From Macropodus opercularis (lineage: Eukaryota; Chordata; Actinopteri; Anabantiformes; Osphronemidae): a stretch of 64,000 nucleotides of DNA. The DNA lies in NCBI GenBank assembly GCA_030770545.1, contig CM061098.1:7334001-7398000 (forward strand), in the 5' to 3' direction. The notes beneath the pieces were generated by a model. It saw only the letters and a program-made list of their open reading frames with translations. It had not been told where the DNA came from and searched no databases. The translations under genes were made by a program, and so were the position numbers. This document shows positions 13,381 through 25,413 of the stretch, piece after piece. Numbering within the stretch: the first letter of the stretch is position 1; every line of letters starts with the position of its first letter.

Positions 13381-14410
13381 TGAACAGCGCCTGGTCCGAT
13401 TACATAAAACAGGCCTGCGTGTGTGAGTCATCACCCCCCAGTGTGGACAGATGGGAGGTGTGTGTGCGTGTGTGTTTGTGGGCGGAGCGAACAGCAGTGG
13501 ACTGTGAAATAAGGGCTTTCCCCTGTCTTTCTGTACTTGTCTGCCTTTCTCCCTCTGTCTCTCTTTCGTAGCTGTTTTTGTGGGTCAGGAGGATCTGTTT
13601 GCACAAGTGAAGAGCTGTGACAGTCCAACGTAGCAATATAACTAAGGGAGGAGCACAACTCCAGGCTTTTTCATTTAAACTACAGCCGGCTGCTCGTTCC
13701 TTCCCTGGCGTCAGGAGGTTTTAATCTGCCTTATAATATGATCCTTTGTGGTTAAGATGAGAGGCTCATAATGGAGCAGCGATGTCATTTATATTTTGTT
13801 TTCGCCATGAGATGTCAGGCTGCATCGGCGCGTCTTTAAGCAGTGTTAACCTGTGGTGCTGTAAACAGGAGTGATTATATGTACTTTGGTGGATCGTGCT
13901 GTGAGTGCGTGGGTGCAGGTAAAGATGGGGGTGGTTCTGGTGTGCAGGAACACGCCGTTCTCCTCAGCGCTGTGGGCCCAAGTACATAAAACAGCAGTAA
14001 GTGAGACGATGACCCTGGTGAACCTAGCACTTATTTTTATTTATGGTTTAGATCCTGACATAACTAGAGACTGTTTGTCAGATTAATGAAGACTGTTTAG
14101 CTGCCTTTTAAGCCACATGGATTTTGACTGGTGTATAAGCAGATAGAGATCACATCCGGTATTTGGCTCCTAAGGACGCTGTCAGCATGGCTCAGGCCGC
14201 CTCATCCCCTGCATGGAAGACATTCCTCTAAAATTGTGGTGGGGAACCAGATGTGCCTTCCCCAAAACAAATCCTCATCTTTGATCTAATATCCCAAAAA
14301 TGCCGGTTAATAACACTTGTGATTAAACATGACTGGTGTTTTTGTGGTTTGATTTTAGTGCAGTGCTCTTTGCTTTAATGTGGTTCAACATGCGGTAACA
14401 GGCTCGTTAC

Positions 14411-14425
14411 TGCCCCCTGAGGCAG
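14411..14425 (-). promoter_or_regulatory. CTCF-like motif
   Basis: On the minus strand the site reads CTGCCTCAGGGGGCA, a reasonable CTCF core match in the same orientation as the one at 13366. Confidence 0.35.
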
Positions 14426-14734
14426 GAGACACTCATCCGTTGGATCGAGCCAGCAGGGAAAGTATTTTATGCCTAAAAACAAACATTGGGAAGTTGCACC
14501 ACAAGATTTAATTTTAAATAGAAAAACAATATTTATGGCTTTACAAGAGAAAATACAAGTTGTTGTTAGCTTAATTATTAAAGATCTTCATCCAAACATA
14601 CAGTGTGGATGTTGTTGTAAAATAAATAGTAGCTAATTCATTCATTCATGTACTGAGAAACAATCACAATAAACACACAGGAACCGTGAAATTGTAATGA
14701 GTTGCACTATGACGCTGATGTCAAGGCATGTTGT

Positions 14735-14740
14735 TTTATT
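14735..14740 (-). terminator. efemp2: Probable efemp2 polyadenylation signal
   Basis: AATAAA on the minus strand, about 610 bases after the efemp2 stop codon. It is a likely end of the transcript. The bases between it and 15351 would be the 3' untranslated region. Confidence 0.45.
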
Positions 14741-15350
14741 TAGCTTCAGTCCTGTAGACAAAAAAATATAAAAGTACAACACAATCAGCAATGTGACAAT
14801 CCTACAAACGAGCTCAAACATAATAATGAACAGCGGAGAGCGATGGAGGAGCATGGATGCTGAGGTCTGATGTGAGTGGTTACTGAATCACGTCTGAAAC
14901 AGGAAACACGGCTGACAAGAATAAAGTGACAAATAGAGCGGAACTGAAGATAAGGATGGAAACTGATGGAAACAAATTAATCTAGTGACGCTGGGCATGA
15001 ATCACTGCACTTGAAGGCAGACAGAAAACATGTCACACGGATTTGTTGTCATCAGAAGCAAATACGAAGAAGAAAAATCCCTTTAAAACCATTAAAGCGA
15101 TGCTGTCAGATTGGTGTAATGTAAAAAATAGCATGATTCCCTTGCAACAACAGACCAGTCAGACTACTTTGACTGGAGTAACTATTTTAATGTGAGACAT
15201 TTCTGCTACATTGTCTTTATGAGAATTCATACACGGTGGGACAGGAATGTGTACAGAAAGCATCACAGTGACTGGTTGAACAGCATCCGCTCCTTACGCC
15301 TTTGTTTTGCATCTGTGCCCCCTCCCTCCTCTTCTTTCTGTACTTCTTCT

Positions 15351-18300
15351 CTAAAAGGTGTATGGGCCCACGTAGATGGAGAGCCTGAGGGCGGAGCTGC
15401 CCTGGTAGCTGAGCAGGGGGTTGATGGACACCATCTCCAGGTCCAGCGTGTACTCTCTGGGCCCTGACACAGCACGGGCCAGCACCAGCATGGCACTGAT
15501 ATTATTGATTTGCTGCAGAAGACAAAAGAACATTGAAAGGTTCATCGAATCAGAGCCCAGTGCTCATAAAGATTGAACACAGCTTAAAGTGTGGATTCTC
15601 TAAGTGGTTTGGGAGGTGAATATTTATTCAACACCCCCTGTTCTCTCTCTCTCAACGGTATCAAGTTGATATGCAAAGTACAATAACAAACAAAGTGGTT
15701 TCTTTGTCTGGGACGGTTGGCTGTATGAAAGCAAGCGCCTTCTCTGTTTAGTGCAACACAGTTCAGCACCCACCACAAACTGCAGCCTGCAAAATGAGCA
15801 TGAAGCTGAATTACCATCTCTCTAAAAACAGCTTACAGCAGGACTGACGTTTGGCTGCAGAGTTTATAATTGTACACAGAACAACTTCAGTTACTGTTTT
15901 AGTTTGGAAAAATAAACCATCACTCTGCCACATGGACTTTAAAGCATTTAAAAAAGAATTAGATCACGACTGAGGCCTTTCTATGAAGTTTAATTGCATT
16001 TCTTGTGTAAACTAAAAGATAAAAAAGAAGATTTAAATAAAGAAAGAACAGTCTGACCAACCTTTTCTGTTTGCCTCTAGGTACTCTGTGGTTTTAAGAA
16101 CAAATTTTTGAGTTTGTGCCCAATCAAATTGCAACAGCGGTTTTAGTTTTCCAACATTAACTTGGCAAACATGTATGGTAGTAAAAGAGAAAGCATGACA
16201 GCTGCATGACACATAACCACTTCATGTAGAGTCAGCGCTCGACTGATTCACTACACTCATCAAATAAAAACACTGAAATGCTCAAATATGCATCGATTAA
16301 AGGTCTAGTAAGGCTTTAGTTGAGAAAAACACTGAACCAACACTATAGGGATGTTTTTAATCGCACAAATTAATAGAATAAACTGACAAGATGCAAAAGT
16401 TGTTACTGTTATTTGGTGATACTTCATGATCATCTTAATTTACAGTTAACAAGCGACTATTTAATCTACGTGTGATGAGGATGTTTGCACCGACTGCGGA
16501 CCAGCGCACCGTGTCCGTCTCTCTGCTCTGTGTCAGTACTCACCCTAATGTAGAAGTCTCCGTTGTCATCGCCGGAGCGGATGCGGAATGTGTTGTAGGC
16601 CCCCGGGGAGACACTGGTGGCCTGAATCTGGAAGATGTCGGAGGGGGCGGAGCGCTCAGAGGTGATGCTCATGTAGCGGTGGACGATGGAGAAAGGCAGA
16701 TCTCGACAGGCCGGTTTGCTGACAGGACACACACAACGGCTGTACGTACACACAGGAGAGCGTAGAGAGAGCACTTTGAGAAAAATGCACAGAGAGAATG
16801 GGTACAGACAAATAACACAGCCCTCCCTCGCAGGCGTAAAACATCCAGACTGAAAGACTCTTATTCTCTTTCTCGTTTCTATTAACGGTGTATATTTGTT
16901 CTTTTGCGTGCTTCGTGGATCCTTTTCATGAATTTAGCTGTTCACCTCCGACTCAGGTTCGGGCTCATTAAGACCTTTGCCTCATGGATGGTGTGTCAAT
17001 AATTGTGAATGCAAACATATACAGTAGTTCATAAATCAGCCAGCAGGGGGAGTAATATGACTAAGCAGAACGCTTAAAAGCTAAACAAATATTGAACAGT
17101 AGCCATTTTTCCCTCATGTTTTTCTAAAACACATTTTATACTACCGAGTCATGTGGGACACGTTAATAATGACCCACACCTGTTACCAATCCAACACTTG
17201 TTCACAACTTTAATAGTTTTCTTATTGCACTGGAACATGTTCAGAAGAAAAGGTTGCAAAGTTGGACTCATATGTGGAAAAAGTAATTGTGGTGCAGCTT
17301 CGGCCTTACTCAACACAGGGGTTGATTATACTCTGAGCTGATGGCCAGCACATATTTGACTAATTGGGACAAGGTGTGTGTTTGTGTAGACAAGCTTTCA
17401 TGAGGTGTCACTCACTTCTCAGACATTCGTACATAAGGGTCTTGGCACTGGTTTGTGTCCACACACTGGTATCGCCCGTGGATGTTCACACAGGTCTGCG
17501 ACTCTGTGCACTGATGTTCACCTGTTTCACATTCGTTTATATCTGCAGAGGGAACACAGCTCGTGATGTTGAGTCGACCCAGAGCAGGACAGGATGCCAG
17601 TGTACAAGAAGACGGTGAAAGGTGTTAGCGTGGGGAGGAAGTGGAGGCGGATGTGCTCACCCTGGCATAGCCTGGTGCCGAGAAGCTGGTATCCTTCTGG
17701 GCACACGCAGGAGAACTTCCCCGGCTCGTTGACACATTGGTACTGGCACAGGTACCTGGAGTAGCTGCACTCGTCGATGTCTGCCAAGTTACATGTACAG
17801 GCTTTACTAACTGTCCGCTATTACAGTTAAAAGGGAAAACAAAGCGCTGGTCTTACCATTACAAGCAAAGCCATCAGAACCCAGCTCATAGCCCTGCTCG
17901 CAGCGACACAGGAAGGTGCCGTATGTGTTGTAGCACCGCTGGGAGCAGGGGGCACCCATGTCACATTCATTCACATCTGACAGGAGGACGAGGACCAAGG
18001 CCAAAAGGATGAAAGTGAGACACATTTTCTCAATTAGCTTTTTCCTATCAGTGATGCGAGCCAACATGAACACACAGCTGGAACACAATCCTCCAAAGTT
18101 CAAATAGTTTGAGTCTATTCATAAAATGTTTCTGTCCATGTGAGTCGTTGGATGCAGTCACGCAGTGTTTGTCTGTGCACCTGTTAGAGTTTAGCAACAG
18201 TTTAATTTGACTCAATATGTGATGATGTTGAAGATTTGTTTGCCTAATGAATCAAATCTGATTAAACTACTCAATCCTGTTAAAGCACATTAGACTTTGT

Positions 18301-21300
18301 GGGTGTTAAAGCCTTAATCCCAACTTGAACCATTGCAGATTTACTCATTAATATGGTCTGAGTCGCGACAGCTCTTCCATGGGAAGGTTTGCTATACATT
18401 CAGCTATTCTGCTTTATCTTACCTGATTATTTCCATTTGCTATATACACATACTCAAGGTATAAATATGTTTAGGTTTGAAGTTGTTTAGTTGGTTTATT
18501 CTGTCCAACAGACAGTGAACTTCAGATTATCAAGGTACTTGTAGTGGAGCGGTTTTGTCTACATTGCAGCAACTTTTACTTGTGTAAATGTTGTTTAATG
18601 ATGTTTTACACTTCACGTTGTTGTCACTCACCAATACAGGATCGGTTGTTTCCTGCCAGCTGGAAACCAGGTTCACACTGACAAGAGAAGGAGCCGGGAA
18701 CGTTCACACAGCGATGTTGGCAGTACCTGTACCTGCACTCATCAATGTCTGAGAGAAGGTCAGATGAGGTCAGTACAGAGGTCATCTGAGACACCGCTAA
18801 CTGCCAAATTAAACGGCTTTAGCTCCGCTAGATAAAGGTTAAATATGAATAATCTCACCAATGCACTCTGTGCCAACCTTGCGGTAACCATCCGGACACT
18901 GACAGGTGAAGGCTCCCAGCGTGTTGATACACTGCTGGCTGGGCTGACAGTCATGTTCGTCCCGCTCACACTCATTGACATCTGTGTTTGTGGGCGAAGC
19001 GAAACAAAGGCACACGTGTCAAAGCTGCATTCGCTGTGAGTAAACTCGGCCTCGTTCGGGGCGGCCGACAGATACTGTGTGGCTGTTGGAGGGCAGATGG
19101 CGTCGACTCCGTTCCCCTCGTTTGCACCCGACAGCTGAGAAAATCACATCATGTTGAATCATGTGCTGTCTCATGCCGGCCAGATGAACACCTCGCTGTC
19201 CTCCAGCACAAGTAGGCTTCTCGCTGCAGTTCTTAAAGCACAGCAGCTGTCCTCGTGTGAAATCTCCCAAATTCCTACACTGTCTGTCTGCCCCCCGTGG
19301 ACTCGTACTCACTCACACCCACACAGTTTGCACCAACATGCTGCCTGCTCCTAACACCTGCTACGGCCACCTGTCCCTCACAATCTGTGGCCGATGACAA
19401 TAACTTTACACAAACACACACATGCAAACATGGGTACCTCTACCTCCAGCCCCCAGATCTACAAACCAGACACACCGACACAGCTGTCCCCTTGCGGCTC
19501 ATAGCCCAGCGGGCAGGGGTTAAAGGTCTCAGTGGGTGGGATGACGGGCTCCGAAGCTGGGATGACTGACGCAGAGCGAGGCAGGCACAAGTAGCCTCCG
19601 TAGTGGTTGAAGCACTTCATTTCCCCTTTGCAGGCATCTGGAATAGTCTCGCACTCATTTATGTCTGATGGGAGATGAAGAGAGAGAGAGATTTAATTAG
19701 AGCGTCTGAAGTATCAAACAGACAGGACGGGACTTGGACAGAGAGAACCAATCAAAGCTGTTACTGTGCACGTTGAGGCAGAGAGAGGTACCTTTGCAGT
19801 GCTCAATCTGAGGGTCCCAGTGATACCCATCTGTGCATTCCTGCAAAAAACACAGAAAAGGAGAGAGTGAGAAATTGATGGAAAGAAAGACATGAGGCAT
19901 TTATCTGAGCCAAGTAGTTGCATAAGAGCTTCATAATAAATACTACAGAAGTGGGGCATGAAAAAAAGGATAGAAAAACTTGTTTCCTCTGTATTCATGT
20001 TGGAAAACTGGAGCAAAAAGATAGCATGACATTTTAAACTACGCTTAAGCCAACAATTCCTCACAAGAAATGACTTTCAAGCTGCTGCCTTTAACATTCT
20101 CAAAAGAATATATTTACTGGAGACTAAAATTAGGCCTAAAGAAACGTCAGTAAAATTCAAATCACAACCGCTGTGAAATGTGAAAGAGGAGGCCGTGAAA
20201 AAAGGAAGGTAGAGACAGAAAAGATAGAGAAAAGCAGATTTTGGGTCAACAAATGGCAGGAAGGGGACATTCCCCCCTGACAGATGTGATATACATTAAA
20301 AGAGAAGATGTAAAGAAAAATAAATCAGCATGTGAAAAAGACGAGGAGTAGGGAGAGCTATTCACCCATCCTTACCGTGTAGGTGTCACTTTCTGTGAGT
20401 GGCTGTGAAATAGCACTGCGGAGGAGCACAGACACACATATGCACACGCACAGGTTGGACACACAAACACCCTGCATACTAATGCACTAATTGGTGGGAG
20501 ACGGGGCAGGAACGCACGTACAACATGCACACAAACACGGCTATCAGACAGGTAGCAGTGCCTTGGAGTCGGGCAGCCAAGAGGTTGTATCTGTATTTCA
20601 GAAAAACACAGGAAGAGAAAACATTAAAAACGTGGAAATCACAAATAGCTCGATTCAGTTTCAAACCACAGTGGTGCTACAAGTTGTTCCCACAGCTGAA
20701 ATGGATAAATCAACTTGAATTTAAAAAAAAAAAAAAAGCTGGAGCCAAGTTCTAGCCAACGAGAGTGCAAACAGTTAGATTCTGCCACTTCACCAAACAG
20801 TCCCCCGTTGAACGCGCTGGGAATAAATGTAGTGAACAGTCTGCCAGGTGAAAACATTAACGCTGTGACGTAACATCCTTCTGCTGAGAATAACAAAGTC
20901 AACATCACACACATACTTTCATATTAGCTGCTCACAGAAAGGCCTCTGTGTCTGCGGAGCGGCGCACTACAACGCGCTGGAATGACAGTCGTGCTGAGCG
21001 CTGCCTCCAGAGGCTCGGCTTGCTGTGTGTCAGAGACACTTTGGTGGCGACAAATCAATCCTGGCTGGAGCTCGAATATTTCAACCTCTCCAGCTTTGTT
21101 GCTCGAGTTTCTGAGACAAAGTTCATTTGCTCCGCGGCAGGTGATACTGTTCTCTGAATATGCTCTGTTGTGTCCTGCTGAGGTAGGAGGACTACCTACT
21201 ACTAAAGGTTCCTGTTCTTTACTGGAGCGTTTCTGCTTTAGGCACATTATAGCTGTTCTCACAGAAAATGTTCTATGAACATGCCTTTTAGAAATATGAA

Positions 21301-23954
21301 GTGTATTTTTTCTAAATGAACTTTTAAATGCACACTTTGTGCTCGTAATATTTTCACATCATAATGTCTATATTTTTAACTAAAGATCTGAGTATTTCTT
21401 CCCCCACTGGTCATTACACAATGAAATAGTGTGGTTTAATTTAGAGGGCGTTTTTTGAATTATGTGGGTTTGTTTGCGTTACGAGTTTTCTGAAGGACTG
21501 GCTTTCCTCCCAGCAGAGCAACACAACCATCCCTCAGTTAATATTCTTGGAGAGAAGCTATAAGTGTTTAAGTTCACTATAACATAAACAAATCACCTAT
21601 TCCAGCTCAGCCAGACCAAAAATAGTAGAAAAAACAAGCCAATTGAAGGAATAAAAACCTTCTCAGCAAGTCCCGTCTATAATGTCAGGGAGTTAAATAC
21701 ATGACAGGAAAGTTATAATCACTGTGTGTCTACGTGCACAGACACACGCTTGAGTATAAAATCCACAGGCCACATCTACAGGCAGTGCTTATTGTTGTAT
21801 TTCACACTGAGACAAACAGAAGCCCACAGGGTGACATGGACACCCACAAATACTCACTGAATGACATCACAGGCCTTTTGTGACCCTCACGCGGTTAAAC
21901 GCTGCAAACGCGCCTTCACCCCGTGAGCATAGACAGCAACACATTCCACCATGCAATCAGACAGCCGCAGTACGTGACCTCTCCGAATCGGCCCACTGGC
22001 CACTCACGGCCTGCAGCACCGAGGCCAAAACCACCCAATATAAAGCTGACCATCGGCCCTCGGTCCAGTCACTCACTGGCTACTGAGTGTGGGCAGCAGG
22101 GATGCATGGGTGTTGCCCTGCTGCCACTGGCGATCCAGGAGCGGTGGACCTCTGGAATGCCCGTGGCAAGGATGTGGGCGCGGGTTTGCTGGGATGCCCT
22201 GCCACAGCAGTGGTTCCCAGGGTATCAGGTTCTGGGAAACCCCCCATGGTTCACAAGAGGGGACAACTGCTATCAAAAGTCCAACCTCTGCTCACTGTGA
22301 CTGAGGATGTGGCTCCGGTGCAGGAGGTCATGCTCTGGGTTTGGACTACAGCTGACCCAGAGAAACACAGAGACCTCAACACACGACTGCTCTGACACCT
22401 GTTAAATCATATTTATAATCAACTGAATAAATCATTCTTATTATTACTAAAACTTTAATAAAACATTTTATTTTATAAAATTTTAATAAAACTGTAATTC
22501 AGATGTTGACTAGTTGTGATGCATGTTTAGACTTTACCAATAACAGATCAATCAACATTTTTTTGTTGTACCAGATGCAGCTGAAACTTAAAAAAAGCAT
22601 CTGCTGTGTACTTAATTTACTTCACTTCTCATGACAAAACAACTACAATCTATTAGAAATACCATTAGGGCTTCCCTTAGCCTGGGAAACAGCCTGATGA
22701 CCCATTTTAAAATTCACAGTCAGCACAATTTAACAAGCAAAATATCAGGCGGCTTATAAAAGTGACCACATGGGGACCAGGAAAAACGCACAGTTGGACC
22801 CCACACACACACACACACAGAGTTTAAACTGCAGGATGGCCGTGTGCTGTTGTGTGTACATAACTAGCTTGGTGCTGTTGGGCTTGGCCGTGCGTGCGGC
22901 GGCCTGAGAACGTGGTGGCTCGACACGCTCCAGCTGTGCTCTGTTACCATTGTGGCGATGAACCAGAGCTGCTGACTTCCAGCATGAAGAGTGTAACAGG
23001 GCCGTGATGTATTCGTATATACACACAGTGTGGCACAGATGATAGGTTGCTTTCATGGGCACTGCACTCCTCACCGTTGCCTTTACAACCTAACTCAAAT
23101 CATTATATTCACAGTGGAGCTGTCACGCGTTGGCTGTCAGGTGTGTATAGCACAAGCAGTGATAATTGTCAGTAATAGAAACACACGGGATGCTCTGCCT
23201 GTAGTGTTTCTAGAGGGAGCTGTGCGTTTCATGCTGCCACCAGTCCATCAATCAGGGACAACTACAGACAACCAATCTGCTTGTAGCTTTGTCCAAATGT
23301 CTAACACAACTGCGATTGTAAATGTTGAACAAGAGGGGCGAATTGGAGGAGTTTTGCAATGTGCTGTACAACTGCACATGCCCGGTGACTCACTGCCTCT
23401 CTTCCTGTCAACCCCCCCATTAGTCTCTGAAACACCAAGCCAAGAAGCAAACTACACAGACTGTGGGCCACGTTATCTCAGCTCTCGTGAGGACCCAAGT
23501 GCAGCTGGGAGAGCGGAGCAACTGTAAAGGCTTTGACCTGTGCTGTAAAAGTGGGTAGAAACACATCTCGGCTCCATTACTCCCCTCCAAGACTCTGACA
23601 AAGCTGATAGGTCTTCTAGCAGTTCTCTGTTTCAAACATGTCTCTTTTTATGTGTTGTATGTATAAGACACTAAATACTTACAAATGAAGCTGCTCTGGT
23701 GGGTCTTCTGCGTCTCGGTCTCCCTCTGACCAGTCCGTCCTTCTGGTCGCAGTCGTCCCAGCTGAGTTGGCGTCCAGAAGTGATCCCTTAAACTCCTGCC
23801 TGTATGACCCTGAGAGAGAGAGTGGGGAGCCCGACAGCTGGAGCAGCTGAACACATGCAAAGGGAGGGAGAGAGAAAGCGAGACTGAGGAGGAGAGAGAG
23901 GGAGGAGAGAGCGACCGCCACCCCCCACCCCCCCGTGGCCCCCTGCACTGCCAT
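15351..23954 (-). CDS. efemp2: EGF-containing fibulin-like extracellular matrix protein 2 (fibulin-4)
   Basis: A secreted matrix glycoprotein that in vertebrates is needed for elastic fibre assembly and lysyl oxidase activation. Minus-strand coding exons: 23954-23683, 20415-20376, 19840-19792, 19664-19476, 18981-18859, 18748-18632, 17976-17857, 17780-17661, 17542-17416, 16739-16544 and 15512-15351. All phases agree, giving 504 residues. Exon 1 encodes a hydrophobic signal-like stretch (VALSSLSLLLSLAF). After ECTDGYHWDPQ come six calcium-binding EGF modules, one per exon, each opening D-I/V-N/D-E-C. The first has the long insertion typical of fibulin-4 (LCLPRSASVIP). The fibulin C-terminal domain (SIVHRYMSITSERS; ends VGPYTF) is complete. 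RYRYCQHRC and YSRYLCQYQC match fibulin-4 better than EFEMP1. Human fibulin-4 is 443 residues; the extra length lies in exon 1, so the first two exons are the least certain. Confidence 0.92.
17040..17052 (+). promoter_or_regulatory. CTCF-like motif in efemp2 intron
   Basis: CCAGCAGGGGGAG on the plus strand fits the CTCF core well. It points opposite to the two sites at 13.4 and 14.4 kb. Confidence 0.35.
20416..23682 (-). other. efemp2: Large first intron of efemp2
   Basis: This is a 3.3 kb interval between the signal-peptide exon and the next coding exon. It contains a 15-base A run (20723-20737) and a CA repeat (22801-22819). No coding frame resembling a known protein was found on either strand. 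Confidence 0.55.
22801..22819 (+). repeat. CA dinucleotide microsatellite
   Basis: A short, nearly uninterrupted CA run in the efemp2 first intron. Confidence 0.9.
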
Positions 23955-25239
23955 CCTCCACTCTGTTAACCCCCTCTCCCTGACCCCCCAGGATGCAAAT
24001 TCCTGGTCTGCGGCCCAAATACCGAGATTCCAAATCTGTCCAAATCGCAAGTGGAACAACAACTCACAGATTCACACACATTCCCCCCCCTCCATTTTCT
24101 TACCCAATGCCCCCGCTTACTGGTCCCACAACACACCTGGTTTCATTTAAACTAAACCCCCCGCAAAAGCCCCGCGGCCTCCTACTCTTTCCTCGCTCCT
24201 CTTTCCCCCATTTACCCCATCTATCTACACTTTCCTCCTCCATCTTGTCCTCTTTTTTTTCTTCCATAATGCAGCTAAAACACTTTCTCTCGTCCAATCT
24301 GACATGCAGGATATTTATAGTCGGAGAGAGAGAAGTTAATGGAATGTGGACAAAAATTAGAGACTGGAGAAGAAACAGTGTGGAGACCTAGTCGGAAAAT
24401 GTGTCTGCTTCTTCCACAGGATAGACTTTTGGGATAAAAAGCTGAAAATAAACTACTATTATTATATTAAACTAGCTGTCTTTCTCCGTTTTGTACATGA
24501 CTAATTCATTAGTGAGCTTGAAATTATTTCCAGCGATAGTTTTTCTCGCAAAAGTTGACGTCTGTTATGTTGCAAACTGGTTAAGATGTTGCTTAACCAC
24601 GATGAGCCTCTAAACGTCTGATTCACCCTTAAAAGTCAAAGTTTCACTCCCCCTCAAAGCAAAAGCCACAATTAAATTTGCAACCATCACATTAGGGTTA
24701 CTACAGGCTTCAGTCCAACATAGTCAAAGAAATGGAGCAGCTATTATAAAATTATTGCCCACATTTACATTTACAACCAAATATTTGTTCATAGACGCAG
24801 TAGTATTTATATTTTATGAAGTGCAGTGCAGTTACTGTATGTTTATCCTACTTTTTTTACGCAAACCTTTGGTGTTTGGGTTTTTAAATCTTTAGCCAGC
24901 GATTGTTTATCTGGCCTGTGTTCCTGGGTGGTGGCAGAGATGACAGCTGTTATTACGGGGGAGGTTGTTAAAAATCACACTGACAAACCCCCTAGCAGGA
25001 CCAACTGTGTCCCTTGGTCGGTCGCGTATTCCCATGACCACACACACGTGCAAAGAACTGACAGAGGTCATTAAAACCTCACACTCTTCTAGAGTCTCTA
25101 CTGTATTTTTAGTGCAGCCTGTTGATGCTTCACTTATCAAATCAGTTATCTTTACCGGTCACTGTCACTATAGAATCGGATGCCTTTACAGAGATTAAAA
25201 AAATAAAACAGAATAACATTTTGTTGTAAATATGTTAAT
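23955..25239. other. Intergenic, efemp2 upstream and fibp downstream
   Basis: Pyrimidine-rich just above the efemp2 first exon (to about 24,300), then AT-rich. No TATA box or gene was recognised. The efemp2 promoter is probably in the first few hundred bases. fibp transcription ends at the right side. Confidence 0.5.
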
Positions 25240-25245
25240 TTTATT
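25240..25245 (-). terminator. fibp: Probable fibp polyadenylation signal
   Basis: AATAAA on the minus strand, about 170 bases beyond the fibp stop codon. Confidence 0.55.
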
Positions 25246-25413
25246 TACAGACCAAATTTACAGACACTAGCTGGTGAACTGGAGGAATATATAACACACG
25301 GCCAGGGGGCAGAAATCAATGTCATAGAGAGAAAGCAAAAGCCGTAGGACTAAGATAACGACTTCAGCAGAAGGAACAGAGCAAAGAGAGGGACAAGCCA
25401 CGAGGAAATGGCT

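Larger units (their letters stand above)
3850..14700. other. Gene-poor region upstream of npas4, no supported coding gene
   Basis: No open frame here resembles a known protein, and none chains with splice sites into a gene. The stretch is AT-rich. It holds a decayed Tc1-like transposase (7894-8052), two X-box-like sites (7585-7597, 9245-9258), short CA runs near 7070-7140, CTCF-like motifs at 13366 and 14411, and two small exon-like intervals (6005-6044, 8342-8363). It probably contains distal regulation of npas4 or efemp2, but that cannot be shown from one sequence. Confidence 0.6.

Noticed and set aside
23030..23527. 165-residue plus-strand frame inside the efemp2 first intron
   Set aside because: Composition is unremarkable and resembles no protein. 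It is antisense to a long intron and most likely chance.
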